In this document: in pieces, positions 44,304 to 53,304 of the stretch
How positions within the stretch are numbered: position 1 is the stretch's first letter
Layout of the letters: every line of letters starts with the position of its first letter
Origin: Antarcticibacterium flavum
GTDB taxonomy: Bacteria; Bacteroidota; Bacteroidia; Flavobacteriales; Flavobacteriaceae
DNA: 64,000 nt
Direction of reading: 5' to 3'
NCBI RefSeq assembly: GCF_006159205.1
Contig: NZ_CP040812.1
Coordinates: 4,278,001-4,342,000, forward strand
Notes under the pieces: model-generated
What the model was told of the DNA's origin: nothing
What the model saw: the letters and a program-made list of their open reading frames with translations, nothing else
Databases searched by the model: none
Position numbers and translations under genes: made by a program

Positions 44304-44346
44304 TAGCTGCAAAGCCCCATTAAATAAGGTTTTGCAGCTTTTTTAT
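44304..44346 (+). terminator. Terminator-like hairpin inside the IS right end
   Basis: agctgcaaa / tttgcagct pairs across a ~17-base loop with a run of T on the plus strand. It lies between the transposase start and the right inverted repeat. It would stop plus-strand transcripts leaving the element toward treZ and could fold in the 5' region of the transposase mRNA. Confidence 0.55.
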
Positions 44347-44368
44347 TATAAGACTTACGGATTTTAGG

Positions 44369-44372
44369 ATAT
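44369..44372. repeat. Target-site duplication, right copy (ATAT)
   Basis: ATAT directly after the right inverted repeat, matching 42733-42736. Confidence 0.85.
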
Positions 44373-44495
44373 ATCGGCAGTTACATCTACCCTTTCATTT
44401 ACAGTTCTCTTTATGGGATACTTACCGCAATCTATTTGCGGTTTCACATTATCTATACTTACTCTTAAATGTCCTTCTATATTCATTAATTTCAT
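44369..44495 (-). pseudogene. glgE: GlgE 5' fragment, separated by IS insertion
   Basis: From ATG 44495 (or 44486) the minus strand encodes 42 residues: MKLMNIEGHLRVSIDNV, then KPQIDCGKYPIKRTVNERVD and VTADI. The pattern (V/I)xNVxPxIDxGxxPIKR opens GlgE proteins. The frame stops being GlgE exactly at the IS boundary. With one ATAT removed it continues as ADIYGDGHDKVDAV in the 3' part. Confidence 0.92.
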
Positions 44496-44759
44496 TTGTA
44501 GATTATTGTTTATAATAGTCCCATTTTAATAAAGGGAGCAACTCTTTTAATTTTTTAATATTTATCTTGTATTGAGATTTTGCTCATATTTGAAATCTTT
44601 ATCAAAAGCCTGATTATTGGATACCTAAGGTGCCGGCTATTTTTAAAGTACTTAAAGTTAGATAAGTGGGGTAAACTTCTCCGTTAAAATATTACTAAAC
44701 CTTAATTCTTAGGGATTATCCTTCTTAGATTTGATAATTCCAAGCATATAATTAAAATA
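44496..44759. other. Divergent regulatory region between glgE and treZ
   Basis: 264 bases of AT-rich DNA between the original glgE start and the treZ start. The plus strand has one TAnnTTTG element (44726). No convincing minus-strand counterpart and no clear operator palindrome are seen. Confidence 0.5.
44726..44733 (+). promoter_or_regulatory. -7 element (TAGATTTG) for the treZ operon
   Basis: TAGATTTG matches TAnnTTTG and lies 26 bases before the treZ ATG at 44760. Confidence 0.5.
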
Positions 44760-46553
44760 ATGAATAGAAAGACAGGAGCAGAATATCTTCAGAATAATAA
44801 AACCCGATTTTGCGTTTGGGCACCTTTTAAGGAAAAGGTTGCAGTAAAGCTTAAGGAAAAAAAGCCAATATCCCTTACCAGGGATAAGAATGGTTATTGG
44901 GAGGGTATAGTTGAAGGAACAAAACCCGGGGACTTATATAAATATATACTTAATAATAAGGATCAATTTCCAGATCCTGCTTCTCGCTCCCAGCCGGAGG
45001 GTGTTCATTCCTGGTCGCAGGTTATAGATCAAAATGAATTTTCCTGGCAGGATAATGACTGGAAAGGAATTCCCTTATCACAAATGGTAATTTATGAGCT
45101 TCACGTTGGGACTTTTACCCCGCAGGGAACTTATGAGGCGATTATTGATAAACTGGACCACCTGTTGGAATTGGGAGCCAATACTATAGAAATAATGCCC
45201 ATTTCCCAATTTCCCGGAGAAAGGAATTGGGGATATGATGGAGTGTATCCTTATGCTGCTCAATATAGCTATGGCGGAGTAAATGGATTAAAAAAAATGA
45301 TTGATGCCTGCCATAAGAAGGGGATTGCAGTTATTCTTGATGCTGTTTACAACCATATGGGCCCCGAGGGAAATTACCTGTCCCAGTACGGCCCTTACTT
45401 TACTGAAAAATACCAGACACCCTGGGGAGCAGCACTTAATTTTGATGATGAGCACAGTGACGAGGTTCGAAATTTTTTCTTGCAGAATGCCATAATGTGG
45501 CTGGAGGATTTTCATTTTGATGGATTAAGGCTTGATGCTATTCACGAAATAATTGATCGTGGAGCGAGGCATTTATTAAAAGAAATGAGTCAAAAGGTAG
45601 ATGAAATGGAAGAAAAAACAAGTCGTCGTTTTGTCCTTATTGCAGAGAGCGACCTCAATGATACAAAGGTGGTTAATTCCTATGAAAAAGGGGGATTTGG
45701 ACTGGAAGGGCAGTGGGTAGATGATTTTCATCACGCTGTACATACACTGCTTACCGGGGAAAAAGAAGGATATTACAGCGATTATGGTAAACTTTCTCAG
45801 CTTGCCAAAGCATTTAAACAAGGGTTTATTTATGATGGCGTTTATTCTTCTCACAGGAAAAGAACAGTGGGAAACAGTCCAAAGGGCTTAGCCCCGCACC
45901 ATTTTGTTGTTTCAATTCAAAATCATGACCAGGTGGGAAACCGGATGCTTGGCGACCGGTTAACTCATCTTCTTTCCTTCGAAGGACAAAAGCTTGCCGC
46001 AGGCATAATGCTTACTTCTGCCTTTGTGCCAATGTTGTTTATGGGAGAGGAATTTGGAGAGGAGAATCCTTTCCAATATTTTGTAAGTCACGGTGATCCA
46101 GAGCTGGTAAAAGCCGTTCAGCAAGGAAGGAAAAGAGAGTTCGAATATTTTCTTACCCATGAAGGCGATTTCCCAGACCCGCAGTCAAAAGAGACCTTTA
46201 ATAACTCCAAATTAAACTGGAATTTTAAAGATGACGAAAGGAAAAAGAAACTATTTGAATTTTATAAATATCTACTGAAGCTAAGAAAGGAAGGAGAATT
46301 TGAACCTTTCAGAAATAGTGAAATAAAAACCACAGCTATTGTTGAAAAAAATCTTTTGCTGGCTGAAACTGAAAACTCGAAGGGGCTTCTTGCAGCTTAC
46401 AATTTTAGTAATGAGCCTCAAAGTATAAAAATGCCTGAAGGTGATTTAAAGATCCTGCTGGCATCTGCCAATAAGCAATGGGGAGGCAGAGAGAATTTTT
46501 CGCCGGGAGAGAAGTTGCCGGGACATTCCTTTATCATTTGTAAAAAGGATTAA
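44760..46553 (+). CDS. treZ: Malto-oligosyltrehalose trehalohydrolase
   Basis: 597 residues, GH13. The N-terminal beta domain (FCVWAPFKEKVAVKLKEKKP) precedes the barrel with ELHVGTFTPQGTYEAI, RNWGYDGVYPYAAQYSYGG, nucleophile Asp in FDGLRLDAIHEI, acid Glu in RFVLIAESDLND and SIQNHDQVGNRM. Substrate is the terminal trehalose unit produced by TreY, which TreZ cuts off. First gene of the plus-strand operon treZ, GH57, treY, malQ. Length fits TreZ. Distinguished from glgB and glgX by FTPQGTYEAI and by adjacent treY. Confidence 0.95.
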   Translation: MNRKTGAEYLQNNKTRFCVWAPFKEKVAVKLKEKKPISLTRDKNGYWEGIVEGTKPGDLYKYILNNKDQFPDPASRSQPEGVHSWSQVIDQNEFSWQDNDWKGIPLSQMVIYELHVGTFTPQGTYEAIIDKLDHLLELGANTIEIMPISQFPGERNWGYDGVYPYAAQYSYGGVNGLKKMIDACHKKGIAVILDAVYNHMGPEGNYLSQYGPYFTEKYQTPWGAALNFDDEHSDEVRNFFLQNAIMWLEDFHFDGLRLDAIHEIIDRGARHLLKEMSQKVDEMEEKTSRRFVLIAESDLNDTKVVNSYEKGGFGLEGQWVDDFHHAVHTLLTGEKEGYYSDYGKLSQLAKAFKQGFIYDGVYSSHRKRTVGNSPKGLAPHHFVVSIQNHDQVGNRMLGDRLTHLLSFEGQKLAAGIMLTSAFVPMLFMGEEFGEENPFQYFVSHGDPELVKAVQQGRKREFEYFLTHEGDFPDPQSKETFNNSKLNWNFKDDERKKKLFEFYKYLLKLRKEGEFEPFRNSEIKTTAIVEKNLLLAETENSKGLLAAYNFSNEPQSIKMPEGDLKILLASANKQWGGRENFSPGEKLPGHSFIICKKD

Positions 46554-46630
46554 AAAATTGTTCCCACATATTAATTAATGCAGAAGAAAGATCGAGGATA
46601 TTTTTCTGCCCACTTATAAAGAATGAAAAT

Positions 46631-49054
46631 ATGAAAGAGAAATATGTTTGCATCCATGGCCATTTTTACCAGCCACCACGTGAAAACCCCTGGTTAAACA
46701 AGGTAGAGATCCAGGATTCGGCCTACCCATATCATGACTGGAACCATAGGATCAATGCAGAGTGCTATGTAAGGAATACCTCCTCCAGGATTTGGGATGA
46801 TGAGGGAAAGATCAAAGCCATAATGAATAATTATGGCTGGATGAGCTTTAATATAGGTCCCACGCTTTTGGCCTGGATGGAAAATGAGGCCCCGGGAACC
46901 TATAATGCCATTTTGGAGGCCGACAAGGAGAGCCAGGAAAGATTTTCAGGCCACGGGTCTGCAATTGCACAGGCATTTAATCATTTGATCATGCCGCTTG
47001 CAAACGAAAGGGACCAGGAAACCCAAATCATTTGGGGAATAGAAGATTTTAAGTCTCGTTTTAATCGGGATCCCGAAGGCATGTGGCTGGGAGAAACAGC
47101 AGTAAACACCAGCACCCTGGAATTGATGGCAAAGCATGGGATCAAATTCACTATCCTGTCACCTTATCAGGCAAAGCAGGTGAGGAAACTGGGAGAAAAG
47201 GAATGGCATGATGCTACCAATGCTAAAGTAGACACCAAAAAAGCCTATATCTACAAACTTCCTTCAGGAAAAAGCATAAGTCTCTTCTTTTATGATGGCC
47301 CGGCTTCGCAAGGAGTTGCATTTGAAGGACTTCTTAATGACGGGGAACGCTTTGCCTCAAGACTACAGGGACAATTTACAGATGAGGAAAAAGTGCAGTT
47401 AGTGCATATTGCAACAGATGGGGAAAGCTATGGCCATCACCATCACCTGGGAGAAATGGCTTTATCTTATTGTCTACATCACCTTGAGGAACAGGAGGAT
47501 TCCACATTGACCATTTATGGGGAATTCCTGGAGAAATTTCCCCCGGAATATGAAGCCCAGATCGTGGAAAACACTTCATGGAGCTGCTACCATGGTGTAG
47601 AGAGATGGCGGTCAGACTGCGGGTGCAACACCGGGGGGAATGAAGGATGGGACCAGCAATGGCGGGAACCACTTCGAAAGACCTTTGACTGGGTACGGGA
47701 CCATCTCATTGGCCTTTATGAGAAAGAGATGGCAGCCTACACTTCCAGCCCCTGGGAAGTAAGGAATAATTATATTAAAGTGATCCTTGACCGGGACCGG
47801 CACAACGTAGAAGAGTTTCTGGAAGCAAATTTCAAAAAGGAACTGGATGAGGAAGAAAGGGTAAAGCTGTTGAAGCTCCTGGAGATGCAATATCATAGTA
47901 TGCTTATGTATACCAGTTGTGGTTGGTTCTTTGATGAGGTCACCGGGATTGAGTCCATGCAGGATATTTTTTATGCTAAACGGGCTATCCAGCTTGCTGA
48001 GGAAATTAGCGGTAAGAGCTACGAGGAGGATTTTGTGAGACTACTTGAGGAGATCCCGAGTAACATTCCCGAATATGGAACTGCACTTACGGCGTACAGA
48101 AAGTTCGTTGAACCCATGGCCCTGGATATGATTCGAATTGGAGCTCACTACGCGGTCTCATCCCTCTTTGAGGAATTCCCTGAAGAGGTGAGCCTTTATA
48201 ACTTTAGCGCGAGTGTCAAAACAAGACATTATTATGAAGCAGGGAAACAAAAGCTGGTGATAGGGCGTACAGAATTTCGTTCAGATATCACCTGGGAAAC
48301 GGTAGATATCTCATATGCCGTATTGCATATGGGGGATCACCACTTATTTGGAGGAGTGCGAAAATATCTTGGAGCAGAAGCTTTGGAAGAAATGCATTCC
48401 AGTGTTGCCAGTTTCTTTCATAAAGGGAATGTATATGAGATCTTTAATATGATGGACCAGTACTTTGGTAACCATAATTATTCCTTCTGGCATTTATTCA
48501 GGGATGAGCAGCGAAGTATTATGAAGCTTATCATGGAAAATACCCTCAAGAGTGTTGAGACCAGTATGCAGCAAATTTATGATAACTCCTATCCCTTACT
48601 TCAAACTTTTAAGGAGATCAACATGGCAGTTCCCAACAGGTTAAAAATGCCTGTAGATATGGCTGTGAACAACAAGATCATTCATGAACTGGAGAATGAA
48701 CATTTTAAACTTCATCGCTTAAAGCATTTGCTGGAATCTGCTTCACATATCAATGTGACTTTGGATGATGTTACCCTGGGTTATCTTACAGATAATAAGC
48801 TTAATTCCTTAATGAAGCAACTAAGGGAAGACCCAGATAATATTGAATTGCTTAAGCTCATTAATGATTTCTTACAACTTATTAAGGAAAGTCCTCTTGA
48901 ACCTAACGAATGGGAGGCACAAAACATTGCATTTGAGATAAAGGATGAGCAGTTTGATCATTATTCAAACGAGGAGAAGGCCGGGAATGAAAAAGCAGGG
49001 GAGTGGATACAGGCATTCATTGAGCTGGAAAAGAAATTAAACCTCGTACCATAA
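46631..49054 (+). CDS. GH57 family glycoside hydrolase with DUF3536
   Basis: 807 residues. N-terminal GH57 barrel: IHGHFYQPPRENPWLN (HxHxYQPxRE), then EGMWLGETAVN with candidate nucleophile Glu155, and HIATDGESYGHHHHLG with the candidate acid/base Asp and the histidine cluster. The C-terminal ~450 residues are the helical DUF3536 region. GH57 includes alpha-amylases, amylopullulanases, and branching enzymes; the DUF3536 branch has no firmly assigned substrate. It lies within the treZ-treY-malQ operon, so an alpha-glucan substrate is likely. Stop overlaps the treY start (TAATG). No signal peptide. Confidence 0.9.
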   Translation: MKEKYVCIHGHFYQPPRENPWLNKVEIQDSAYPYHDWNHRINAECYVRNTSSRIWDDEGKIKAIMNNYGWMSFNIGPTLLAWMENEAPGTYNAILEADKESQERFSGHGSAIAQAFNHLIMPLANERDQETQIIWGIEDFKSRFNRDPEGMWLGETAVNTSTLELMAKHGIKFTILSPYQAKQVRKLGEKEWHDATNAKVDTKKAYIYKLPSGKSISLFFYDGPASQGVAFEGLLNDGERFASRLQGQFTDEEKVQLVHIATDGESYGHHHHLGEMALSYCLHHLEEQEDSTLTIYGEFLEKFPPEYEAQIVENTSWSCYHGVERWRSDCGCNTGGNEGWDQQWREPLRKTFDWVRDHLIGLYEKEMAAYTSSPWEVRNNYIKVILDRDRHNVEEFLEANFKKELDEEERVKLLKLLEMQYHSMLMYTSCGWFFDEVTGIESMQDIFYAKRAIQLAEEISGKSYEEDFVRLLEEIPSNIPEYGTALTAYRKFVEPMALDMIRIGAHYAVSSLFEEFPEEVSLYNFSASVKTRHYYEAGKQKLVIGRTEFRSDITWETVDISYAVLHMGDHHLFGGVRKYLGAEALEEMHSSVASFFHKGNVYEIFNMMDQYFGNHNYSFWHLFRDEQRSIMKLIMENTLKSVETSMQQIYDNSYPLLQTFKEINMAVPNRLKMPVDMAVNNKIIHELENEHFKLHRLKHLLESASHINVTLDDVTLGYLTDNKLNSLMKQLREDPDNIELLKLINDFLQLIKESPLEPNEWEAQNIAFEIKDEQFDHYSNEEKAGNEKAGEWIQAFIELEKKLNLVP

Positions 49055-51714
49055 TGAAAAAGCCAGATACTACTTACAGGCTTCAACTCTCTCCCGGTTT
49101 TACCATTGAAGACCTTAAACCGCGTTTGGAGTACCTTCATAAACTGGGAATTTCAACCATTTATTCAGCTCCATTTTTCCAGGCCAGGGAAGGAAGTACT
49201 CATGGCTATGACGTAATAGATCCCTTTACTATTAACCTGGAAATCGGGACACTGGAGCAGTTTAGGGAAATAGGACAAACACTGCAGAAGAGAAATATGA
49301 CGTGGCTGCAGGATATAGTTCCAAATCATATGGCTTATGATGGGGGAAATGTTTGGTTAAAAGATATTTTTGAACTAGGCCCGGAGTCTAAATATTATAA
49401 TTTTTTCGATATCAACTGGGATTACCAGGGCAAGGATAAGGTCATGGCACCTTTCCTTGGAAAATCACTGCAGGAGGTCCTGGAAGCAGGGGAACTTAAG
49501 CTTCAGTTTGATGCTGAAGGATTTTCCCTGGCTTATTATGATAATGTCTATCCTATAAGCAAAAGGTCTTATAGTTTCATGTTAGCTGAAGCCAATCCTG
49601 AAAGCTCCCAAAATTTTGATAAGGTCTTTAAAGAGCACAAGGATTGGGAGGATATAAAGATCGCTCTGTATAGAGAACTGGAACGTAACCCTAAACTTAA
49701 GGAAGATGCTGAAGCAGGAGTGAAAAAAATAAATTCCTCAAAGCAGAAAATGGAGCAGCTCGTAAACCTGCAATATTACCTGCCCGCCCACTGGAAGGAA
49801 ACAGAGAAGGAGATAAATTACCGCAGGTTCTTTACCATCAATGACCTAATTTGTCTTAGCATGGAAAAAGAGGAGGTATTCAATGCATATCATCTTTATA
49901 TTAAAGAATTGTGCGATGCAGGCCTTATACAAGGGTTAAGAATTGATCATGTAGACGGGCTGTACGATCCAAGGCAATATTTGCAGGCACTAAGAAACCT
50001 GGTGGGGAAAGACTTTTACCTTATCGTGGAAAAAATTCTTGAAGCGGGAGAAGAACTGCCACGGGATTGGCCTGTTGAAGGCACCAGTGGATACGATTTT
50101 CTTGCCACTGTCAATCATTTGTTTACCAACACCAGGAATGACAGGTTCTTTTCCAAAGCCTATGAGGAGATCTCGCCAAAGTTTGCCGATTATGAGGCGC
50201 TGGTTTACGAAAAGAAATTATTCATTCTTAAGGAGCGAATGGGAGGTGAACTTAATAATCTTTGGGATTTACTGGAATATAAGGAACTTCTTCCTTCCAA
50301 TAACTCGTATAACAAACAGGAGTGGAAGGAGATTCTGAGTATTTTTCTTGCAGGATTTCCGGTTTACAGGATCTACCCTGGAAAATATCCTTTAACAAAG
50401 CCTGAGGCAGAGATCATTCAAACAGCTTACGGTAATGCCGTAGAGCATTCGCCGCAGCATAAAGAGGGACTTGATTATATAAGAGATCTATTTCTTGGTA
50501 AGGTTAATAGAAATAAGGAGAGTATGCTTTATTTCCTGCAAAGATGCCAGCAATTTACCGGTCCATTGGCTGCAAAAGGGGTGGAGGATACTTCCTTCTA
50601 TATTTATAACAGGCTTGTCTCCCACAATGAAGTTGGAGATTCTCCAGAGAACTTTGGTATAACAATAGATCAATTCCACCAGGCTATGATAGCCCGTAGA
50701 TCACAATTTCCCTATACTATAAATGCTACTGCCACTCACGATACCAAAAGGGGAGAAGATACCAGGATGAGGTTGAATGTTATAAGTGAGATACCGCGGG
50801 AATGGTTTGAAAAAGTAAATGAATGGAAAGAACTCAATGCCGGGATCAGGAAAAATAAAAAAGGTCCCGGGGCGAACGAGGAATACTTTATATATCAAAC
50901 TTTACTTGCAGGTTTGCCTTACAGGCAGGAAGATGATTTTCTCACCCGCACCTGTGAATACCTGCAAAAAGTTTTAAGAGAGGCAAAGGTTCACTCCAAT
51001 TGGGCCGAACCTAATGAAGATTATGAGAATGATGTTTTTAAATTTATTGAGGAGGTCCTTCATAATGATACCTTTAGAAAGTCTTTTGATCCATTTCAGA
51101 AAAAAATCGCCGGTTTGGGAGCAGTAAAATCCCTGGGGCAATTGTTGATCAAAATTACATCCCCGGGCATCCCCGATATCTACCAGGGGACAGAACTTTG
51201 GGACCTAAGCTTTGTAGATCCAGATAACAGGCGGCCTGTGGATTATGACTTAAGGCAGGAGTTCCTGGTAAAATTTGAAAATTTGCAGGTTAGTAAGGAT
51301 AGTTTAAAAGAGCTCACCACTAATTTTAAAACCGGAGAGGTGAAAATGTATACTATGCTCAAAACACTGCAGCATCGCAGGGAAAATGAGGAACTATTCA
51401 CACTTGGAGAATATATCCCACTCGAAGTAACGGGAGAGAATTCAGGGAATTTTGTCGCTTTCTCCAGGAGGTTTAAAAATGATTATTCTTTAGTAGTTGT
51501 ACCGGCGCTGGTAAATGAACTTTTTGACCCTTCCAATTTAGCAGTGGACATTGAAAGAATAAAAGACTTAAAGGTTGTTCTTTCCAAAGGGTATCCAGGT
51601 ACCTGGAAAAATATATTTACAAATGAATTTTCAGACAATCAAGGATCTCTTGAACTTACATCACATTTGGAGCAATTCCCGGTTGTATTATTTAAAAGTG
51701 CGAAAGACAAATAA
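49054..51714 (+). CDS. treY: Malto-oligosyltrehalose synthase
   Basis: 886 residues, GH13. Landmarks are TYRLQLSPGFTIEDLKPRL, HGYDVIDPFTINLEIG, DIVPNHMAYDGGN, nucleophile Asp in QGLRIDHVDGLYDPRQYL, acid Glu in FYLIVEKILEAGEELP, the insertion with AAKGVEDTSFYIYNRL and ATATHDTKRGEDTR. It converts the reducing-end linkage of maltodextrins into an alpha,alpha-1,1 bond, giving the substrate of TreZ. Length is near the upper range for TreY (700-950). Overlaps the GH57 stop and is followed immediately (no gap) by malQ. Confidence 0.96.
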   Translation: MKKPDTTYRLQLSPGFTIEDLKPRLEYLHKLGISTIYSAPFFQAREGSTHGYDVIDPFTINLEIGTLEQFREIGQTLQKRNMTWLQDIVPNHMAYDGGNVWLKDIFELGPESKYYNFFDINWDYQGKDKVMAPFLGKSLQEVLEAGELKLQFDAEGFSLAYYDNVYPISKRSYSFMLAEANPESSQNFDKVFKEHKDWEDIKIALYRELERNPKLKEDAEAGVKKINSSKQKMEQLVNLQYYLPAHWKETEKEINYRRFFTINDLICLSMEKEEVFNAYHLYIKELCDAGLIQGLRIDHVDGLYDPRQYLQALRNLVGKDFYLIVEKILEAGEELPRDWPVEGTSGYDFLATVNHLFTNTRNDRFFSKAYEEISPKFADYEALVYEKKLFILKERMGGELNNLWDLLEYKELLPSNNSYNKQEWKEILSIFLAGFPVYRIYPGKYPLTKPEAEIIQTAYGNAVEHSPQHKEGLDYIRDLFLGKVNRNKESMLYFLQRCQQFTGPLAAKGVEDTSFYIYNRLVSHNEVGDSPENFGITIDQFHQAMIARRSQFPYTINATATHDTKRGEDTRMRLNVISEIPREWFEKVNEWKELNAGIRKNKKGPGANEEYFIYQTLLAGLPYRQEDDFLTRTCEYLQKVLREAKVHSNWAEPNEDYENDVFKFIEEVLHNDTFRKSFDPFQKKIAGLGAVKSLGQLLIKITSPGIPDIYQGTELWDLSFVDPDNRRPVDYDLRQEFLVKFENLQVSKDSLKELTTNFKTGEVKMYTMLKTLQHRRENEELFTLGEYIPLEVTGENSGNFVAFSRRFKNDYSLVVVPALVNELFDPSNLAVDIERIKDLKVVLSKGYPGTWKNIFTNEFSDNQGSLELTSHLEQFPVVLFKSAKDK

Positions 51715-53238
51715 ATGGAATTAGAAAGAAGTAGCGGAATTCTCCTGCATATTACCTCCCTGCCTTCTGCATTTGGCATTGGCGACCTGGGACCTGAGGC
51801 CTATAAATTCATTGATTTCCTGGCAGCATCGGGTAATACATACTGGCAGCTATTGCCTTTAAATCCTACTTATAAAAAATATAATCATTCGCCTTATAGC
51901 AGTGATTCTGCCTTTGCGGGGAATCCTCTCCTTATAAGCCCTGAAGATCTGGAGGATGAGGGATATCTAAATTTAAAGGATTTTACAGCTTCAGGCTTAT
52001 CGGCTTCGGGAAAAACAGACTTTGAAAAGGCCAGGAAGTTTAAAGAAGAACTTTTGGATGCGGCCTTTTCTGCATTTAAAACTAAAAGAAAACCTGGAGC
52101 GTATTCTTCATTTGCCAGGACCCATTCCTACTGGCTGGAGGATTATGCGCTGTTTAGAGCTATATCAAAAGATCATACGAGTGCCTGGTCCACCTGGCCG
52201 GTAAGTTTAAGGGACCGTAAACCGGCAGCTATTAAAAAGGCTAAAGAAGAACTGAAAGAAGAAATAGAAAAGATTAAATTCATTCAATTCATCTTTTTCA
52301 GCCAGTGGAAAAAATTAATTACCTATGCTCATAAGAATGGCATAAAACTTATTGGAGATATTCCTTTCTATGTCACCCATGACAGTGCCGATATTTGGGC
52401 TCATCAATCTTATTTTAAACTGGACAGTGAGAAGGAGCCAAAATTTCTATCAGGTGTTCCTCCAGACTATTTCAGCAAAACAGGGCAATTATGGGGTACC
52501 CCTGTGTATGACTGGGAGATTCTAAAAACCAAAGGTTATGACTGGTGGATCGAACGAATAAGACAAAACTTACTGCTTTTTGATCTTGTAAGGCTGGATC
52601 ATTTCAGGGCTTTTGCAGCTTACTGGGAGGTGCCTGCAGGTGAAAAAACAGCAGTTAACGGGAAATGGGCAAAAACGCCCGGAACCCACTTTTTTAAGAT
52701 CGTTAAGGAGGAATTTCCAAAAATGCCCTTGATAGCTGAGGATCTTGGCTCTCTGGATGAGCCGGTATACAGGCTGCTGGAAAAATATAATTTTCCCGGT
52801 ATGAAAGTGCTGCACTTTGCCTTTGGAGAAGAAAAAAAGAAAAATCCTTACCTGCCTTTTAATCATAGCCCCCATAGTATTGTTTACACCGGCACGCATG
52901 ATAACAACACCAGCAAAGGCTGGTATAAAGAAGCAGATATAGAGGCCAGGGAGCACCTTGAAAAGTTTAGTGGCACAAAAGTTACCGGAAAGAATGTAAA
53001 CGAGGTTCTTCATCGCCTGGCACTATCTTCTGTTTCTAAACTCGCTGTTATTCCAATGCAGGATATCCTGGGACTGGGCAGTGAAGGTTTAATGAATATC
53101 CCGGGTAGCACAGAGGGAAACTGGACGTGGAGAATGGAGGAGGGGAAATTGAAACCGGTTCTACGTAAAAAGCTAAAAGCACTAAATGAGCTTTACGGTC
53201 GTAAGGAGATCCCGAAAAAGAAAAGAAGGAAAAAATAA
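51715..53238 (+). CDS. malQ: 4-alpha-glucanotransferase (amylomaltase)
   Basis: 507 residues, GH77. RSSGILLHITSLPSAFGIGD, YWQLLPLNPT and SPYSSDSAFAGNPLLI mark the N-terminus. Nucleophile Asp is in LVRLDHFRAFAAYWEVPAG, acid Glu in PLIAEDLGSLDEPVY, and the third acid in YTGTHDNNTSKGW. The protein ends in a strongly basic tail (GRKEIPKKKRRKK). It transfers maltosyl units between dextrins and can supply the linear chains used by TreY. Last gene of the treZ operon. The stop is followed at once by a terminator. Confidence 0.96.
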   Translation: MELERSSGILLHITSLPSAFGIGDLGPEAYKFIDFLAASGNTYWQLLPLNPTYKKYNHSPYSSDSAFAGNPLLISPEDLEDEGYLNLKDFTASGLSASGKTDFEKARKFKEELLDAAFSAFKTKRKPGAYSSFARTHSYWLEDYALFRAISKDHTSAWSTWPVSLRDRKPAAIKKAKEELKEEIEKIKFIQFIFFSQWKKLITYAHKNGIKLIGDIPFYVTHDSADIWAHQSYFKLDSEKEPKFLSGVPPDYFSKTGQLWGTPVYDWEILKTKGYDWWIERIRQNLLLFDLVRLDHFRAFAAYWEVPAGEKTAVNGKWAKTPGTHFFKIVKEEFPKMPLIAEDLGSLDEPVYRLLEKYNFPGMKVLHFAFGEEKKKNPYLPFNHSPHSIVYTGTHDNNTSKGWYKEADIEAREHLEKFSGTKVTGKNVNEVLHRLALSSVSKLAVIPMQDILGLGSEGLMNIPGSTEGNWTWRMEEGKLKPVLRKKLKALNELYGRKEIPKKKRRKK

Positions 53239-53283
53239 AAAGGTTTTCCTAGCGAACTTAAGTTCTTCAGGAAAACCTTTTAT
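53237..53283 (+). terminator. Terminator after malQ
   Basis: aaaaggttttcct / aggaaaacctttt is a perfect long stem with loop agcgaacttaagttctt. It lies between converging malQ and the 53305 gene and can serve both strands. Confidence 0.85.
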
Positions 53284-53304
53284 TTTGTAGATATTTAACC
53301 TTTT

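Larger units (their letters stand above)
42737..44368 (-). mobile_element. IS1380-family insertion sequence, complete (1632 bp)
   Basis: The ends are inverted repeats: CCTAAAATCCGCATC on the left and, on the opposite strand, CCTAAAATCCGTAAG on the right, sharing CCTAAAATCCG exactly. The flanks carry ATAT on both sides. The element contains one transposase gene (42976..44283, minus) and about 240 non-coding bases to its left. Both ends, the target duplication, and the intact DDE gene indicate a recent, possibly still mobile insertion. Confidence 0.93.
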
